48,080 nucleotides of DNA from contig JACRIN010000090.1 in the NCBI GenBank assembly GCA_016220085.1, positions 1 through 48,080 of the forward strand. The letters run 5' to 3'. A program made the position numbers and the translations under genes. Shown piece by piece: positions 8,793 through 16,904 of this stretch. Origin of the DNA: Planctomycetota bacterium (GTDB lineage Bacteria; Planctomycetota; UBA1135; GCA-002686595). The notes under the pieces were generated by a model. It made no database searches. It was not told where the DNA came from and was given only the letters and a program-made list of their open reading frames with translations. Every line of letters begins with the position of its first letter. Position 1 is the first letter of the stretch.

Positions 8793-9419
8793 GTGAAGGC
8801 AAGTCAACGACTCGACTATTCCAATCTCGCCGCCGCTCTCGGGCAGCGGAACCTCGTGGACTCCGCGCGACTCTCGCTCGCGCTGCAGACGGCGCAGCAG
8901 ACGCGCACGCCGCTGCCGGAGCAGCTCGTCACGGAAGGAGCGATCGGTGACTGGGAGCTGTCGCACGTCGTGTGCGACGTCTTCGGTCTGCCGTTCCTAC
9001 CGGTCGAGATCTGCGCGCCGAACCCGAAGTCGCTCGAAGGGATCGATCCGGAGTTCCTTCGAACGCACCGGCTGATCCCGATCGATCGTCACGGGCAGAT
9101 CCTCACGGTCTGCATGCCCGGATTGGTGCAGGCGGACGTGCTCGGGATGCTCGCGGCGGACGCGGACGTCACGGTGCTCTGCGTCGTCGGCACGGTCGAG
9201 AGCAACAACCGTTGGCTCGCGATGAACCTCGCGCGCGCCGTCGAAGCGGCCTTGCCCGCCGAGGCGCAGACGCCCGGCAACGGGTGGTCGACGATCTTCG
9301 ACACGGGAGACGCGGCGGTGATGCAAGAGCTCGTGCCGGGCGAAGCGCCACCGCCGACCATCGGGTCGATCTTCGACGAGCTTCCGCCGCTGCCCGGCGA
9401 AACGTCGCAACAGAACTGA
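8793..9419 (+). CDS. Stand-alone GspE/PilB N-terminal (MshEN-type) domain protein
   Basis: 208 residues. GTG 8793 was chosen because GGGGAAGGG precedes it by 3-4 nt and coding-like sequence begins there. The body matches the N-terminal domain of type II secretion/type IV pilus ATPases: LGQRNLVDSARLSLAL, TRTPLPEQLVTEGAIGDWELSHVVCDVFGLPFL, then LEGIDPEFLRTHRLIPI and ILTVCMPGLVQADVLGML. These domains often bind c-di-GMP or a partner protein. No ATPase domain follows; instead there is an acidic/Pro tail. It could be a c-di-GMP sensor or an adaptor for a pilus or secretion motor encoded elsewhere. Family is fairly sure, role unknown. Confidence 0.75.
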   Translation: MKASQRLDYSNLAAALGQRNLVDSARLSLALQTAQQTRTPLPEQLVTEGAIGDWELSHVVCDVFGLPFLPVEICAPNPKSLEGIDPEFLRTHRLIPIDRHGQILTVCMPGLVQADVLGMLAADADVTVLCVVGTVESNNRWLAMNLARAVEAALPAEAQTPGNGWSTIFDTGDAAVMQELVPGEAPPPTIGSIFDELPPLPGETSQQN

Positions 9420-9422
9420 CGC

Positions 9423-9887
9423 TCAGCCGCCCGCCTCGTCGCGACCCGGATTCGGGCGCGGCGGTGGCGGCATCGGTTCGAGGCGCGATGGCGGAATCTG
9501 CGGCGGCGGAGGAGGCACCGGCGCCGGCGGGATCGGCGAGGACGGAGCTTCGAACGTCGAGGGCGGAGGTGTCTGGGTCTGCGGCTGGGCCTCGAGCGCC
9601 TTTTGCGTCTCCTGCGCGGCTTCGCGGAACGGGCGAGCGATCGTGTCGGTCAGCTTCTGCTGGACCTCGCGCACCTTGAGGCTGTGCTCGACGCTGCGCT
9701 CGACCTCGCGCTTCGCGTTCTCGATCTCGCGCTCGATGCCGGTCTCGCGGCGGATGTCGTTGAGCGAGCGTTTGAGCCCGACCACCCAACGCGCCGCTTC
9801 GGCCGCGACCTTCGGCAGGTTGCCGCCGAACAGCAACAGGCCGATCACGCCGGCCAAGAAGATCTCGCTCCATCCGAGCCCGAACAT
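9423..9887 (-). CDS. Twin-arginine translocase subunit, TatA/TatB family
   Basis: 154 residues. It has one N-terminal membrane helix with the family pattern GWSEIFLAGVIGLLLFGGNLP, in which the FGG..P hinge leads into an amphipathic helix (KVAAEAARWVVGLKRSLNDIRRE). A long charged helix and a Pro-rich tail with several PPPP runs follow. TatA/TatB form the pore or receptor for folded Tat substrates. The acidic residue in SEIF and the long cytoplasmic region lean toward TatB, but TatA is possible. A -10-like TAGAAT (9902-9897) ends only 9 nt before the ATG, so the mRNA may be almost leaderless. A decayed tandem copy lies just upstream. It converges on the GspE-N gene. Confidence 0.8.
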   Translation of the reverse strand: MFGLGWSEIFLAGVIGLLLFGGNLPKVAAEAARWVVGLKRSLNDIRRETGIEREIENAKREVERSVEHSLKVREVQQKLTDTIARPFREAAQETQKALEAQPQTQTPPPSTFEAPSSPIPPAPVPPPPPQIPPSRLEPMPPPPRPNPGRDEAGG

Positions 9888-9896
9888 GCGCGTCGC

Positions 9897-9902
9897 ATTC
9901 TA
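9897..9902 (-). promoter_or_regulatory. Possible -10 element of the Tat gene
   Basis: TAGAAT on the minus strand, 9 nt before the ATG. A recognisable -35 is absent: the hexamer at 17-bp spacing is CTTCGA. If used, the transcript would start within a few bases of the start codon. The same block is partly preserved ahead of the neighbouring tat remnant. Confidence 0.3.
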
Positions 9903-9928
9903 GCCGGTGCGCAGCCGGCTCGAAGGGC

Positions 9929-10044
9929 TCAATCCCCGTTGCGACGGCGGTCGAGCAGGTCGGCGAGCCGGGGCAGGTTGCCGCCGACCGACATCAGGCC
10001 GACCACCGCGACCACGAAGATTTCGTTCCGTCCGAGTCGAACAG
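9929..10044 (-). pseudogene. Decayed tatA/tatB-like duplicate
   Basis: Reading the minus strand, LGRNEIFVVAVVGLMSVGGNLPRLADLL matches the intact neighbour's LGWSEIFLAGVIGLLLFGGNLPKVA over the membrane helix and hinge, shown here only as the shared blocks NEIF/SEIF, VGL/IGL and GGNLP. The copy stops after LDRRRNGD. The start is lost: the position of the ATG is CTG, and one base is missing in the following TTC-GGA codons (116 nt, not a multiple of three). The upstream block CCGGC..AG.ATGCG is also shared with the intact gene, so the duplication included the leader. Interpreted as a dead tandem duplicate. Confidence 0.6.
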
Positions 10045-10082
10045 GTTCCCCGCATCCTGGCCGGCGCGCGTGCGGGTCGGAC

Positions 10083-13000
10083 TCAGTCGTCTTTGCGCCA
10101 GCGGTCGAGCAGCCCGAGGTTCGGCGAGCGGTACCCGAGCAGCGGGACCAGGTTGAACTTGATGTTGTTGGCGCCTTCGCCGGCGACGAACGAGAGCTCG
10201 ATCTCGAAGACGAAGTCGTGCCCGAAGCGGCGGGCGGTGATGCTGGAGGAGAGTCGGCCGGAGGTCTGCGAGATGGTCTCGCGGCCTTCGAGCTCCCACT
10301 TGTTGACCGCGGGGTCGGAGTCGAAGCGGTAGCGCGCGCCGATCGTCATCGCGTCGTACAGGCGATCGCCGGCGAGACCGCGCGCGCTGTTGTAGCCGGT
10401 CTCGAGGTCGAGCCGCTCCATCGGCCGCAGTCCGAAGTACGTGCGCGAGTAGACCGTCTCGCCGGATTCGAGGTCGTAGCGACCGTCGTGCGACACGGCG
10501 AACGGCACGTCGCCGACCTGCGTGAGCCACGCCGCGGCGGTTTCGATCGGCAGCCAGCCTTCGGGCTCGCCGGCGGCCGTCGCGTTCGCGTGCGACTGAG
10601 CTAGCTCGACGTCGAGGAACTCGCGCTCGCGGAGGTTGACGAGCCGCGAGCGGAGGCGCATGTCGACGAACGAGCCTTCGAACGGTCGCTCGACCTCGTC
10701 GAACGACACCGGGAGGCCGTCGGTGTAGGACGTCGCGAGGTCGGAGCGGAGCGTGACCTGAGGGCTGAGCTCGTGCAGGTAACCCGCGCCGGCGTAGCGC
10801 CGCCAGAACGTCGTCGCGAGGTCGATGCCGGCGAGCACGAGACCGCGCGACGGATTCGTCGTCGGATCGACGCCTTCTTGCCAGCCGGTCGCGCGGCCTT
10901 CGACCCACGGCGTCGCGATCAGGCCGCCGACGCCGAGCGGCTTGTTGAGCTCGACGCGGTGACGCGTGTCGAAGCGCAGCGTGTCGCGCTCGCCGAGCCC
11001 ATCGGCGAATGGCTGCTCGTATTGCGTGTTGCCTTCGAGCCGCGAGAGCTGCGCGAACTGCGTGTTGCTCGAGTAGAGCAGCGGCGCGCCGTCGAGCTCG
11101 GCGACCTCCGAACGGCCGCGGTAGAAGTCGAAGGACGGTTGCTCTACGACTTCGGTCCGGAACGAGTCGAGGCGGGTCTCCGCGGTCGCCGAGATCAGCG
11201 AGCCGTCGAGCGACTTGCGCCAGTGGACGTAGTTCTCGCGCTCCTCGAAGCGCAGGAACTCGGACTCGAAGAACCCCGACTGCACGCCCGCGTCGGTCTG
11301 CTTCGAGTACACGATGTCGAGCCAGGTGTCCTCGTCGTAGAAGTAGCGCGCTCGGGCGTGGTACCACGCCCGCAACGACGAGCGATCGTCGTCGTCGACA
11401 CGCACCAGGCCGCGGTCCTCGCCGGTGTCGTAGATCCCGTCGAGGTTCAGATCGGCGTCGTACACGCCGTCGCGGTGCAGCGAACCTTCGAGTCCGAGCA
11501 GCAGACCGCGCTTGTTGAGGTACTGAGGGCGGACGCTCGTGCCGCCGTCCGGGCCGTCGAGCTCCGGGGCAGCGACGCCGTTGACCTTCGGCCCGCGCAA
11601 GGTGAGGCCCGAGAGCCACTTGTCGATCCACTTCAGGAAGGCGCCGGGCTCGAAGTCGATCTCGGTGCCGACGAACGTGCCGAAGCGCGCCTGGCTGCCG
11701 AAGCGGAGCCATCGGACGCCGCCGATCGAGGCTTCGCGCGCGTCGATCGAAAGGTTGCGGAACGAGAAGACGTCCCAACCCTTCTGCGAGAGGGTCTTCT
11801 CGCCGAGCTTCTTCTTCGGCTTCATCGGGAACGCGATCCGAGGAAGCGGCAGCGACCAGCCGTTCTCGAAGACGATCGCGTTGCCGCGGATCGAGACGTC
11901 CCAGACGTTGGCGCGGGTCGTCGACGGGCCGAGGCGCAGGTCCGCCGTCTTGATCTGGTAGTGCGGCTTCGCGAAGTCGCACGACGTGATCACCGCTTGG
12001 TCCGCGCGGAACGAGCCGTCGGCGGAGTGCCGCAGCCACTGCGCGCGGATCTTCACGTGGCGGCCGCGGATGTTCATCGGCGAGGTGACCTCGGCGTTCT
12101 CGATCCAGCCGTGGCCGTCGGCGTAGTCGAGGTAGACGGAGTCGGCGCGCGCGACGCGCGTGTCGCCGTCGAACGTCTCGATGTTGCCTTCGAGGTACAC
12201 CTCGTCGAGCAGGTCGGCGAACCCGGAGCGCGCTTCGAGCAGCGTGAACAAGCTCGGCGTCTCGCGCCGCTTGCGTCGGCGGGCTTCGCGCGACGGATTG
12301 GGCCGCGGCGAAGCGTCGGAGTGGAATTGGCCCGACAGGCGGGTCCATTCCTGGCGATCGACCCAGCAGAGCATCCAGCCGGCGCGCGTGAACTCGACGC
12401 TCTCTTCGTCGCCGGCGTTGCGCGCGACGGTGAAACGCGGCTCGCGCAGGACTTGGATCGTTTCGTCGAGGCCTTCGAGCTGGTCGAGCGATTGGTAGTC
12501 GATGCGCCAACTCTCGTCGAGCGCGCGGATGAAGCCGCCGGTCGAGCGCACGAAATTGGTCTCGAGGTTCCACTCGAGGTGCTCGGACTCCATGCGTGCA
12601 CTCTTCGACAGCACGAACGCGGGCTCGCCGTCGAGCTCCGCGCGATTCTCGGCGCGCGAAACGCGCACGGTGTCGCCGTGGGCTTCGACTTCGTCGCCCA
12701 TGCGCATCACGCAGTTGCCCCACGCGAGCACGTCGGCGGAAGGCGCGAAGCCGGGGCGTTGGCTCTCCTTCGTCGAAGTGATCAACGCTTGCTCGGCGTC
12801 GAGCGACCACCCGCGCTCGGAGGGATCGAGACCGCCGAGGTAGACGGAGTCGGAGAAGAGCAACGATTCGCGCGTGCAGGTCATGTGGCCGGCGACGGCG
12901 CGCAAGTGGCGTCCGGCGTCGGAGCGAGACGGCGCGGAGAGCGGCATCGGCACTCCGTCGACGTCGAGCTCGGCGTTGGTCGCGTCGAGTCGGTCGCTCG

Positions 13001-14531
13001 TGAAGTCGATCGAATCGCCGGCGAGATGGAAGCCGAGTGCCTCTTTCGGCAGCGTGCCGCGCAGTTGCGCTCGCGAGCCGGGCAGAGGTTCGAGGTGCGC
13101 GAGGCCGGCGCTCGAGACGGTGAAGCGCTCGCCGCTGCCGTCGAACTCGTAGAGGCCGCGGTAGTCGACCGTGACGGCGCCGAGCGCTTCCAGCCACTTC
13201 GCGTCGATGTCGCGCGGCCCGCGTTGCTCGCCGCGCAAGCGCAGCTCGCCCGAGGAGATCTCGAAACGCTGCGCGGGCTCTTCGACGATCGCGTGGGCGG
13301 AGCCGCGCGCGTCGAGCGAAACCTGCGGCAACGTCCCGACGACCAACGGCGGATCGCGCTCGATCGCGAGCCAGTCTCCGTCGAGGTCGATCTTGCGCTC
13401 GGCGAGCCGGACGTGCGCTTCCGCGTCGCCGCGCGCGATCATGCGCCGCGAGTCGTACTCGATCGTCTTCGCGACGATACTGCCTTCGGGGAACTCGAGG
13501 CGCGCGGGCAGGCCCGAGAGCTCGTACACGCCGCCCTCGTAGGAGTTCAGGCGCTCGCCGATGCCGCGACCGAGCTCGTTTTCGAACACGACCGACCGCG
13601 CGGCGACGAACGTCAGCGTCGTCGAATCGAAGTCGGAGAGCTGATCGGCCGCCGCGGTGAACCCGTTCTTGCCCCACACGCGTAGCGACACGCACTCGGC
13701 GCGCGGCACGCGGAACTCGTCCTTGGCGCGCACGACCTGGATGCCGCGCTCGGTCTCGAGCACCCACGCGCGACCGTCCTCGAGCGCACCGTACGCGTAC
13801 GTTTCGCCGCGCGTCGTCAAGCGACCGACGATGCTGTCGTCGGGCGCGCGATCCGAGGTCAAGACGAGCGTCGGTGCGGTCAAGTACGAGCCGCGCGCGG
13901 TCAACGTCGCGCCGCCGAGCGCGGTCAGGTCGCTGTACGACTTCGACTTCTGACCGCGGCCGGCGAGCGAGCCGCGCGCTTCGAGGACGAGTTCGAGTTC
14001 CGGCACGCGCACGGTCGCGGGGCCGGCGAACGTGAAGCTCGGCGGATCCTCGAGCGACACTTCGAGCGGGCCCGCGCCATCGGCTTCGAGCTGGAGCGAA
14101 CCGCCCGCGACGCCAGCGATCGACGGGGGCGCGTCGAGCGGCACGCGCACGCTGGGCGCGCCTGCGAGCGTCGCGTGCTTCGGTCGGCCTTGGACGTCGA
14201 ACTCGACGAACGCGCGATCGCCGGTGAAGCGCTCGCGGCGGAGCGTCAGCACCGCGGAGCCGACCGCGGTCGCGCTCTGCGCGATGAAACGCCCGCTCGA
14301 TCCCGCGGGCATCACGCCGCGCAGCAGGATGCGATCGCTCTCGACGTGCAACGGCTCGGCGCCGGTGATGTCGAGCACCGCCTGCGTGTGCGCTTCGATC
14401 TCGATTTGCTCCTCGGGCGAGCCCGGAACGTCCGGCAAGCGACGCATCTCGAGCCCTTCGAGCGACGTCAACGTCGCACGCGCGTTCTGACCGAGCTCGA
14501 GGTCGACGAACGCGTTGCGCACGAGCTTCAA
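10083..14531 (-). CDS. lptD: Very large LptD/OstA-like outer-membrane LPS-assembly protein
   Basis: 1482 residues. The N-terminal two thirds hold repeated OstA/LptA-like beta-jellyroll strands, with alternating patterns such as VYLEGNIETFDGDTRVARADSVYLDY and RGRHVKIRAQWL seen in parts. The last ~600 residues look like an outer-membrane beta-barrel: FRNLSID, LGLEGSLHRDGVYDADLNLDGIYD, YLHELSPQVTLRSDL, and many aromatic-ended strands to the C-terminus. LptD inserts LPS into the outer leaflet. The only start is TTG at 14531, with no ribosome site, directly after an in-frame TAG ending lptC. The frame is therefore continuous with lptC apart from that stop. It may be one lptC-lptA-lptD fusion with a nonsense codon. 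Typical LptD has 750-900 residues. Confidence 0.72.
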   Translation of the reverse strand: MKLVRNAFVDLELGQNARATLTSLEGLEMRRLPDVPGSPEEQIEIEAHTQAVLDITGAEPLHVESDRILLRGVMPAGSSGRFIAQSATAVGSAVLTLRRERFTGDRAFVEFDVQGRPKHATLAGAPSVRVPLDAPPSIAGVAGGSLQLEADGAGPLEVSLEDPPSFTFAGPATVRVPELELVLEARGSLAGRGQKSKSYSDLTALGGATLTARGSYLTAPTLVLTSDRAPDDSIVGRLTTRGETYAYGALEDGRAWVLETERGIQVVRAKDEFRVPRAECVSLRVWGKNGFTAAADQLSDFDSTTLTFVAARSVVFENELGRGIGERLNSYEGGVYELSGLPARLEFPEGSIVAKTIEYDSRRMIARGDAEAHVRLAERKIDLDGDWLAIERDPPLVVGTLPQVSLDARGSAHAIVEEPAQRFEISSGELRLRGEQRGPRDIDAKWLEALGAVTVDYRGLYEFDGSGERFTVSSAGLAHLEPLPGSRAQLRGTLPKEALGFHLAGDSIDFTSDRLDATNAELDVDGVPMPLSAPSRSDAGRHLRAVAGHMTCTRESLLFSDSVYLGGLDPSERGWSLDAEQALITSTKESQRPGFAPSADVLAWGNCVMRMGDEVEAHGDTVRVSRAENRAELDGEPAFVLSKSARMESEHLEWNLETNFVRSTGGFIRALDESWRIDYQSLDQLEGLDETIQVLREPRFTVARNAGDEESVEFTRAGWMLCWVDRQEWTRLSGQFHSDASPRPNPSREARRRKRRETPSLFTLLEARSGFADLLDEVYLEGNIETFDGDTRVARADSVYLDYADGHGWIENAEVTSPMNIRGRHVKIRAQWLRHSADGSFRADQAVITSCDFAKPHYQIKTADLRLGPSTTRANVWDVSIRGNAIVFENGWSLPLPRIAFPMKPKKKLGEKTLSQKGWDVFSFRNLSIDAREASIGGVRWLRFGSQARFGTFVGTEIDFEPGAFLKWIDKWLSGLTLRGPKVNGVAAPELDGPDGGTSVRPQYLNKRGLLLGLEGSLHRDGVYDADLNLDGIYDTGEDRGLVRVDDDDRSSLRAWYHARARYFYDEDTWLDIVYSKQTDAGVQSGFFESEFLRFEERENYVHWRKSLDGSLISATAETRLDSFRTEVVEQPSFDFYRGRSEVAELDGAPLLYSSNTQFAQLSRLEGNTQYEQPFADGLGERDTLRFDTRHRVELNKPLGVGGLIATPWVEGRATGWQEGVDPTTNPSRGLVLAGIDLATTFWRRYAGAGYLHELSPQVTLRSDLATSYTDGLPVSFDEVERPFEGSFVDMRLRSRLVNLREREFLDVELAQSHANATAAGEPEGWLPIETAAAWLTQVGDVPFAVSHDGRYDLESGETVYSRTYFGLRPMERLDLETGYNSARGLAGDRLYDAMTIGARYRFDSDPAVNKWELEGRETISQTSGRLSSSITARRFGHDFVFEIELSFVAGEGANNIKFNLVPLLGYRSPNLGLLDRWRKDD

Positions 14532-15140
14532 CTAGCGCGCGCGCGCGTCGAGCACCAGCCCGTCGCCGTGCGCGGTGAGCCCCTGGCCGACGATGTCGAC
14601 GCGCTCCTTGGAGCTCAGGCGCTCTTCGGAGATCAGGCCCTCGACGACGGGCAGAGTCACCGTCACCGGCGCGAGCGGCAGGTCGCGTTCGGCGCGCAGC
14701 ACCGCCTCGGTCAGCGTGATCGGATACGCGAAATCGATGCCTGAGGTGTTCGGCGAGATGCGGACTCGCGCGGTCGCCGCGGTCGCGGTGCCGCGCAGGT
14801 CCTCGGTGCGCGCGTCGAAGACGCTCGCGCGGAAACCGAACAAGTCGTACGCATCGGAGCCGAGCGGCCGCGTGTCCTTCGCGTGGAGCTCGTAGTGCTT
14901 CTTGAGCGTGCCCGGATCGCGCTCGATGTGGTCGAACGGGCCTTCGATCACGAATTCGACGGACTTCGCTTGGCGCTCGCCGCCCTCGATGTCGACCTCG
15001 GTCAGCGGCTGGTCCTCGACCTTGGTCGGAGGCGTCGGTTGCGCGGGCTCGTCGATGCGGCCGGGATGAAGATTCTCCCACCACAGGATCGCCGCGAGCC
15101 CGAGCGCGAAGATCAGGACGAAGACGACGAGCTTCCTCAT
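14532..15140 (-). CDS. lptC: LptC-like LPS export protein
   Basis: 202 residues. It has an N-terminal signal-anchor (MRKLVVFVLIFALGLAAILWW) and a periplasmic beta-jellyroll with strands such as YELHAKDTRPLG and DLFGFRASVFD and ending GQGLTAHGDGLVLDARAR. LptC is the inner-membrane partner of LptBFG that passes LPS to LptA. The ATG overlaps the kdsC stop by 4 bp (ATGA). The gene ends in TAG at 14534-14532, and the very next codon in the same frame begins the LptD-like frame. The terminal strand GLVLDAR normally continues into another strand in this fold, so the stop seems premature. Family assignment is moderate because the primary sequence is divergent. Confidence 0.7.
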   Translation of the reverse strand: MRKLVVFVLIFALGLAAILWWENLHPGRIDEPAQPTPPTKVEDQPLTEVDIEGGERQAKSVEFVIEGPFDHIERDPGTLKKHYELHAKDTRPLGSDAYDLFGFRASVFDARTEDLRGTATAATARVRISPNTSGIDFAYPITLTEAVLRAERDLPLAPVTVTLPVVEGLISEERLSSKERVDIVGQGLTAHGDGLVLDARAR

Positions 15141-15655
15141 CGTGCCCGTGCAGCGAGCAGTAGGTCGGCGAACTCACGCACCGCGCCGGCTCCGCCGCGC
15201 GCGTCGGTCACGAGGTCGGCGATCGCGCGGATCTCGGGCCGCGCGTCCGCGGGCGCCGCGAAGAACGCGGACGCGGCGAGCAAGCCGAGATCGGGCTCGT
15301 CGTCGCCCATCGACGCCGTGTGCGCGGGTGGGATGCCGAGGCGCGCTTGCAGCTTGGCGAGCGCGAGACGCTTGTCCTCGACGTGCAGATGCACTTCGCC
15401 GACGCCGAGCTCCTTCGCGCGCGTGCGCGTCGCGAGCGAACCGCGGCCGGAGATCCACGCGAGCACGAAGCCCGCGCGGCGCAACGCGACCAGGCCGTAG
15501 CCGTCGTGGACGTGGAAGCGCTGGAGCTCCGTGCGGCCGGCGTACGCGATGCCGCCATCGGTCAACACGCCGTCGACGTCGAAGACGACGAGCCGGATCT
15601 CCGCGAGCGCCGCGCGGAGTCGTGCCGGTCGCAGCGCTCGCGACTTCTTCGCCAT
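15137..15655 (-). CDS. kdsC: 3-deoxy-D-manno-octulosonate 8-phosphate phosphatase (KdsC)
   Basis: HAD phosphatase of 172 residues that hydrolyses Kdo-8-phosphate to Kdo for LPS. Seen: the nucleophile motif VVFDVDGVLTDG, motif II in LAWISGRGSLATR, and motif III/IV ASMGDDEPDLGLL. The FHVHDGYGLVALRRAG block after motif I is characteristic of tetrameric C0-type HAD enzymes. ATG 15655 (MAKKSRAL) was chosen; a longer frame exists but runs through kdsD out of frame. It sits 5 bp after kdsD and overlaps lptC by 4 bp, making a Kdo-to-LPS-export operon. Confidence 0.93.
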   Translation of the reverse strand: MAKKSRALRPARLRAALAEIRLVVFDVDGVLTDGGIAYAGRTELQRFHVHDGYGLVALRRAGFVLAWISGRGSLATRTRAKELGVGEVHLHVEDKRLALAKLQARLGIPPAHTASMGDDEPDLGLLAASAFFAAPADARPEIRAIADLVTDARGGAGAVREFADLLLAARAR

Positions 15656-15660
15656 GGCCG

Positions 15661-16659
15661 TCAGAGGCGCGTGTCGAGCACGTCCTGGACGTCGAGCAGA
15701 CCGACCGGACGCGAATCGGCGTCGAGCACCGGGATCTGGTCGATGCGGAACTCGTGGAGCAGCCGCTCGGCTTCCTCGACGAGCTGCTCGGGCCGCACGA
15801 ACTTCGGGTTCTTGTGCATGAAGCGCGCGATCGGCGAGCCGCGGTCGAAGGACTCGCCGTGTTCGAGCACCAGGCGTCGCAAGTCGCCGTCGGTGAAGAT
15901 CCCGGCGAGGCATTTCGCCTCGTCGACGACCAACGCGGCGCCCGGACGTCCCGGCGTCCTGCCCATCACGCCGAGCGTGTCGGCGAGCGAGGTGCTCTCG
16001 CCGACCAACGGGAGCTCGACGCCCTTGCGCATGATCTCCGAGACCTTCATCAGCCGCCGGCCGAGCGAACCGGCCGGGTGGAAGAGCGCGTAGTCCTCGC
16101 GGCTGAAGCTGCGCTCCTGGAGCACGACCATCGCGAGCGCGTCGCCGAGCGCGAGCATCGCGGACGTGCTCGCCGTCGGCGCGAGGCCCATCGGACACGC
16201 CTCGTCGACCTTGCCGATGTCGAGGACGCAGTCCGCGCGCTGAGCGAGCGTCGACTCCGCGCCGCCGGTGATCGCGATCAGGCTCGCGCCGAGCTTGCGC
16301 GTCGGCCCGAGGATGACCTTGATCTCGTTGGTCTCGCCGGAGTTCGACAGCGCGAGCACCAAGTCGCCCGGCCGGATGCGCCCGAGGTCGCCGTGCTGCG
16401 CCTCGGCGGGGTGCAGGAAGATCGAGTCGGTGCCGGTCGACGCGAACGTCGCGGACACCTTCTGCGCGATCAGACCGGCCTTGCCCATGCCGGTGACCAC
16501 GAGCTTGCCCTTGCAAGCGAGGATCAGGCCGACCGCGCGCGAGAAGGAGCTCGAGAGCGTGCTCTCCAGTCTCGCGATCGTGCGCGCCTCGAGACGGATG
16601 ACTTCCTTCGCGCGTTCGAGACGCGCGAGTTCGAGCTCTTGCTCGCTTGCGGAACTCAT
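15661..16659 (-). CDS. kdsD: Arabinose-5-phosphate isomerase KdsD (SIS + CBS pair)
   Basis: Converts ribulose-5-phosphate to arabinose-5-phosphate, the first dedicated step of Kdo synthesis. It has 332 residues from ATG 16659, close to the usual ~328. An SIS domain carries GKLVVTGMGKAGLIAQK, LHPAEAQHGDLG and LALSNSGETNE. Two CBS domains follow: KVSEIMRKG...GIFTDGDLRR and FMHKNPKFV...LLDVQDVLD. ATGs further upstream (16710, 16686) are in frame, but none has a clear ribosome site. First gene of the leftward kdsD-kdsC-lptC-lptD group, and divergent from the M50 protease gene. Confidence 0.94.
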   Translation of the reverse strand: MSSASEQELELARLERAKEVIRLEARTIARLESTLSSSFSRAVGLILACKGKLVVTGMGKAGLIAQKVSATFASTGTDSIFLHPAEAQHGDLGRIRPGDLVLALSNSGETNEIKVILGPTRKLGASLIAITGGAESTLAQRADCVLDIGKVDEACPMGLAPTASTSAMLALGDALAMVVLQERSFSREDYALFHPAGSLGRRLMKVSEIMRKGVELPLVGESTSLADTLGVMGRTPGRPGAALVVDEAKCLAGIFTDGDLRRLVLEHGESFDRGSPIARFMHKNPKFVRPEQLVEEAERLLHEFRIDQIPVLDADSRPVGLLDVQDVLDTRL

Positions 16660-16904
16660 GGAGGTGACTTGGGCCTTGCCGTGCATGGATCGAGAGCTGC
16701 GCCGGTGCACGGAGTGGGGTGGCTTCGCGCGCGAGGACGGCCGGGCGGGCGAACGCCACGAGCCGCGCCGGATTCTAGGGGTTCGTCGGATGGGGGAGCA
16801 AGGAAGGCGCGCGTCCTACCGCGTCGCTTTGCTATAAGGCTCTTTCCGCGCGCCTCCGCGCGCGGAGCGAGAAACGAAGGCCGCAGCCAAAGCAGTCGAG
16901 CCAC

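Noticed and set aside
10773..13685. 970-codon plus-strand frame opposite lptD
   Set aside because: Antisense shadow with Arg/Glu/Val bias. The minus-strand frame has clear beta-barrel and OstA patterns.
9994..15177. Very long Arg-rich minus-strand frame over the lpt genes
   Set aside because: It is the out-of-frame shadow of lptD and lptC. GC-rich codon bias keeps stops out of that frame, and it has no domain pattern.
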